From: Myroides profundi
GTDB lineage: Bacteria; Bacteroidota; Bacteroidia; Flavobacteriales; Flavobacteriaceae
Length of the DNA: 64,000 nucleotides
Assembly: GCF_000833025.1 (NCBI RefSeq)
Contig: NZ_CP010817.1
Coordinates: 3,720,001 to 3,784,000, forward strand
Reading direction: 5' to 3'
A model generated the notes under the pieces. It did no database searches. It was not told the origin of the DNA and saw nothing but the letters and a program-made list of their open reading frames with translations. This document shows positions 63,319 through 64,000 of this stretch, piece after piece. A program made the position numbers and the translations under genes. Position 1 is the stretch's first letter. Every line of letters starts with the position of its first letter.

Positions 63319-64000
63319 CTAACAACTAAAGTCTACAGATATAGCTCCTGCTAAGTAGATAAAATATTGAGCTCCTTTAGATAAATATACTTCTACAGAC
63401 TGTATTTCGTACTCAGGTGAAGTATCAAACACAAAATCTAAGTTGCCATCTCCGTCTAAATCCCCTACAAACAATAGCTGTACAAATGTCTCATTAAAGC
63501 TTGGGATATCAAGGATTAACTGTTCTGCCTCTCCATTAACTGTAAGATATAGCTTATAATCTTTAAATCGCTTATATTTCTTAGTCTTACCACTATCATC
63601 TGTATAATCATAAGAGTCTACTTGCTTACCTTCAGCTCTCAGAATATACTGTTTACCATTAAATAGATATTCTTGTGGAGCATCAGGCCATAGCGGTTGT
63701 TCTTTAATATTCAGAGCAGTCTTAGTCCCTTTCTTAATCATTGCATTTGGGCCTAAGAAGAAAATAGGCTCCACTGGGCCTGTAGAGAAGATACCTAGTT
63801 GCTCACTTTCTGTACACTCATTCATCTCTTCACTAATAGCGTAATCTGCTTTTATGACTTGAAAAAGTCCTTTCTTCTCCTCAAAAGCTAGCCATTTATC
63901 ATTGACCTTATTGAATTCCTCTTGGTGAAAATCCTTGTCGTAATATCTAGGAATAAGAATATCTAGAATGATGTTTTCTTCCTTACCATATATTGTTAGA
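63319..64000 (-). CDS. Partial gene, FG-GAP/VCBS-like calcium-binding region, 5' end outside the window
   Basis: The minus-strand frame is open from the stop at 63319 to the window edge, so at least 226 residues are visible and the true start lies beyond 64000; the ATG at 63825 is internal (preceded in frame by KADYAISEE). The stretch VGDLDGDGNLDFVFDTS near the C-terminus resembles the Asp-rich calcium loops of FG-GAP/VCBS repeats. Earlier sequence is not recognised. Function is unknown. Confidence 0.7.
   Translation of the reverse strand, partial: LTIYGKEENIILDILIPRYYDKDFHQEEFNKVNDKWLAFEEKKGLFQVIKADYAISEEMNECTESEQLGIFSTGPVEPIFFLGPNAMIKKGTKTALNIKEQPLWPDAPQEYLFNGKQYILRAEGKQVDSYDYTDDSGKTKKYKRFKDYKLYLTVNGEAEQLILDIPSFNETFVQLLFVGDLDGDGNLDFVFDTSPEYEIQSVEVYLSKGAQYFIYLAGAISVDFSC

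Overview
The window is AT-rich chromosomal DNA from a member of the Bacteroidota, most likely family Flavobacteriaceae and perhaps a Myroides-like genus; the genus is a guess from overall gene content. The family call rests on a fused MurF-alanine racemase, DUF3127 and CarboxypepD_reg-like proteins, a TonB-dependent receptor, a PnuC-type vitamin transporter, a fused YejF-like ABC ATPase, and many promoters of the Bacteroidota type (TTTG, about 19-21 nt, TAnnTTTG). Most of the window is ordinary, dense core genome.

Layout. 0-8.5 kb: a small membrane protein, saccharopine dehydrogenase, a peptide-ABC ATPase, an OsmC-like protein preceded by two previously unannotated micro-ORFs, a PolB-like exonuclease, a beta-lactamase-family hydrolase, an O-methyltransferase, a PAP2 phosphatase and TatA. 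8.6-12.1 kb: four tandem paralogous secreted proteins. 12.2-13.5 kb: peptidase E and five identical tRNA-Gly genes at an exact 110-bp period. 13.7-19.9 kb: a MarR/GbsR-type regulator followed by a tripartite RND efflux operon. 20-27.2 kb: polysaccharide deacetylase, an atypical thioredoxin, a membrane metallophosphoesterase, DNA polymerase I, a SUKH-like protein, a small membrane ORF and an acyltransferase. 27.46-29.01 kb: an apparently intact IS3-family element with a 3-bp target duplication. 30-33 kb: rplM-rpsI, rpsB and tsf.

34.7-41.5 kb: a TPP riboswitch and the thiamine operon thiS-thiC-tenI-like-thiD-thiE-thiG-thiH-thiF. A second TPP riboswitch (minus strand, about 49.3 kb) precedes a TonB-dependent receptor, with a PnuC-family transporter just upstream, so thiamine synthesis and probable thiamine uptake are both under TPP control here. 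41.5-55.4 kb: aat, a DUF3127 protein with an SSB-like C-terminal tip, an orphan histidine kinase, HIT protein, greA with a terminator-like leader, a Rieske-like lipoprotein, arfB, a Bax-inhibitor-1 protein, a phosphopantetheinyl transferase, mscL, murF-alr and a DsrE-like protein. 56-60.4 kb: a reactive-sulfur module (YeeE/YedE halves, Crp/Fnr regulator, TauE/SafE exporter, CstB-like persulfide dioxygenase-rhodanese, thioredoxin). 60.5 kb to the end: an M16 peptidase and a gene cut by the window edge.

The observations that most deserve follow-up are: (1) a roughly 180-200-nt intergenic element present twice (6621-6820 plus, 46682-46862 minus) whose hairpin is kept by compensatory substitutions, a candidate structured RNA or mobile repeat; (2) two related micro-ORFs, each followed by an intrinsic terminator, ahead of the OsmC-like gene; (3) matching palindromes at identical distance from the -7 box in front of two operons of the sulfur module, probably the operator of its Crp/Fnr regulator; (4) the SSB-like tip on the DUF3127 protein; and (5) a greA leader with a built-in terminator and overlapping divergent promoters.
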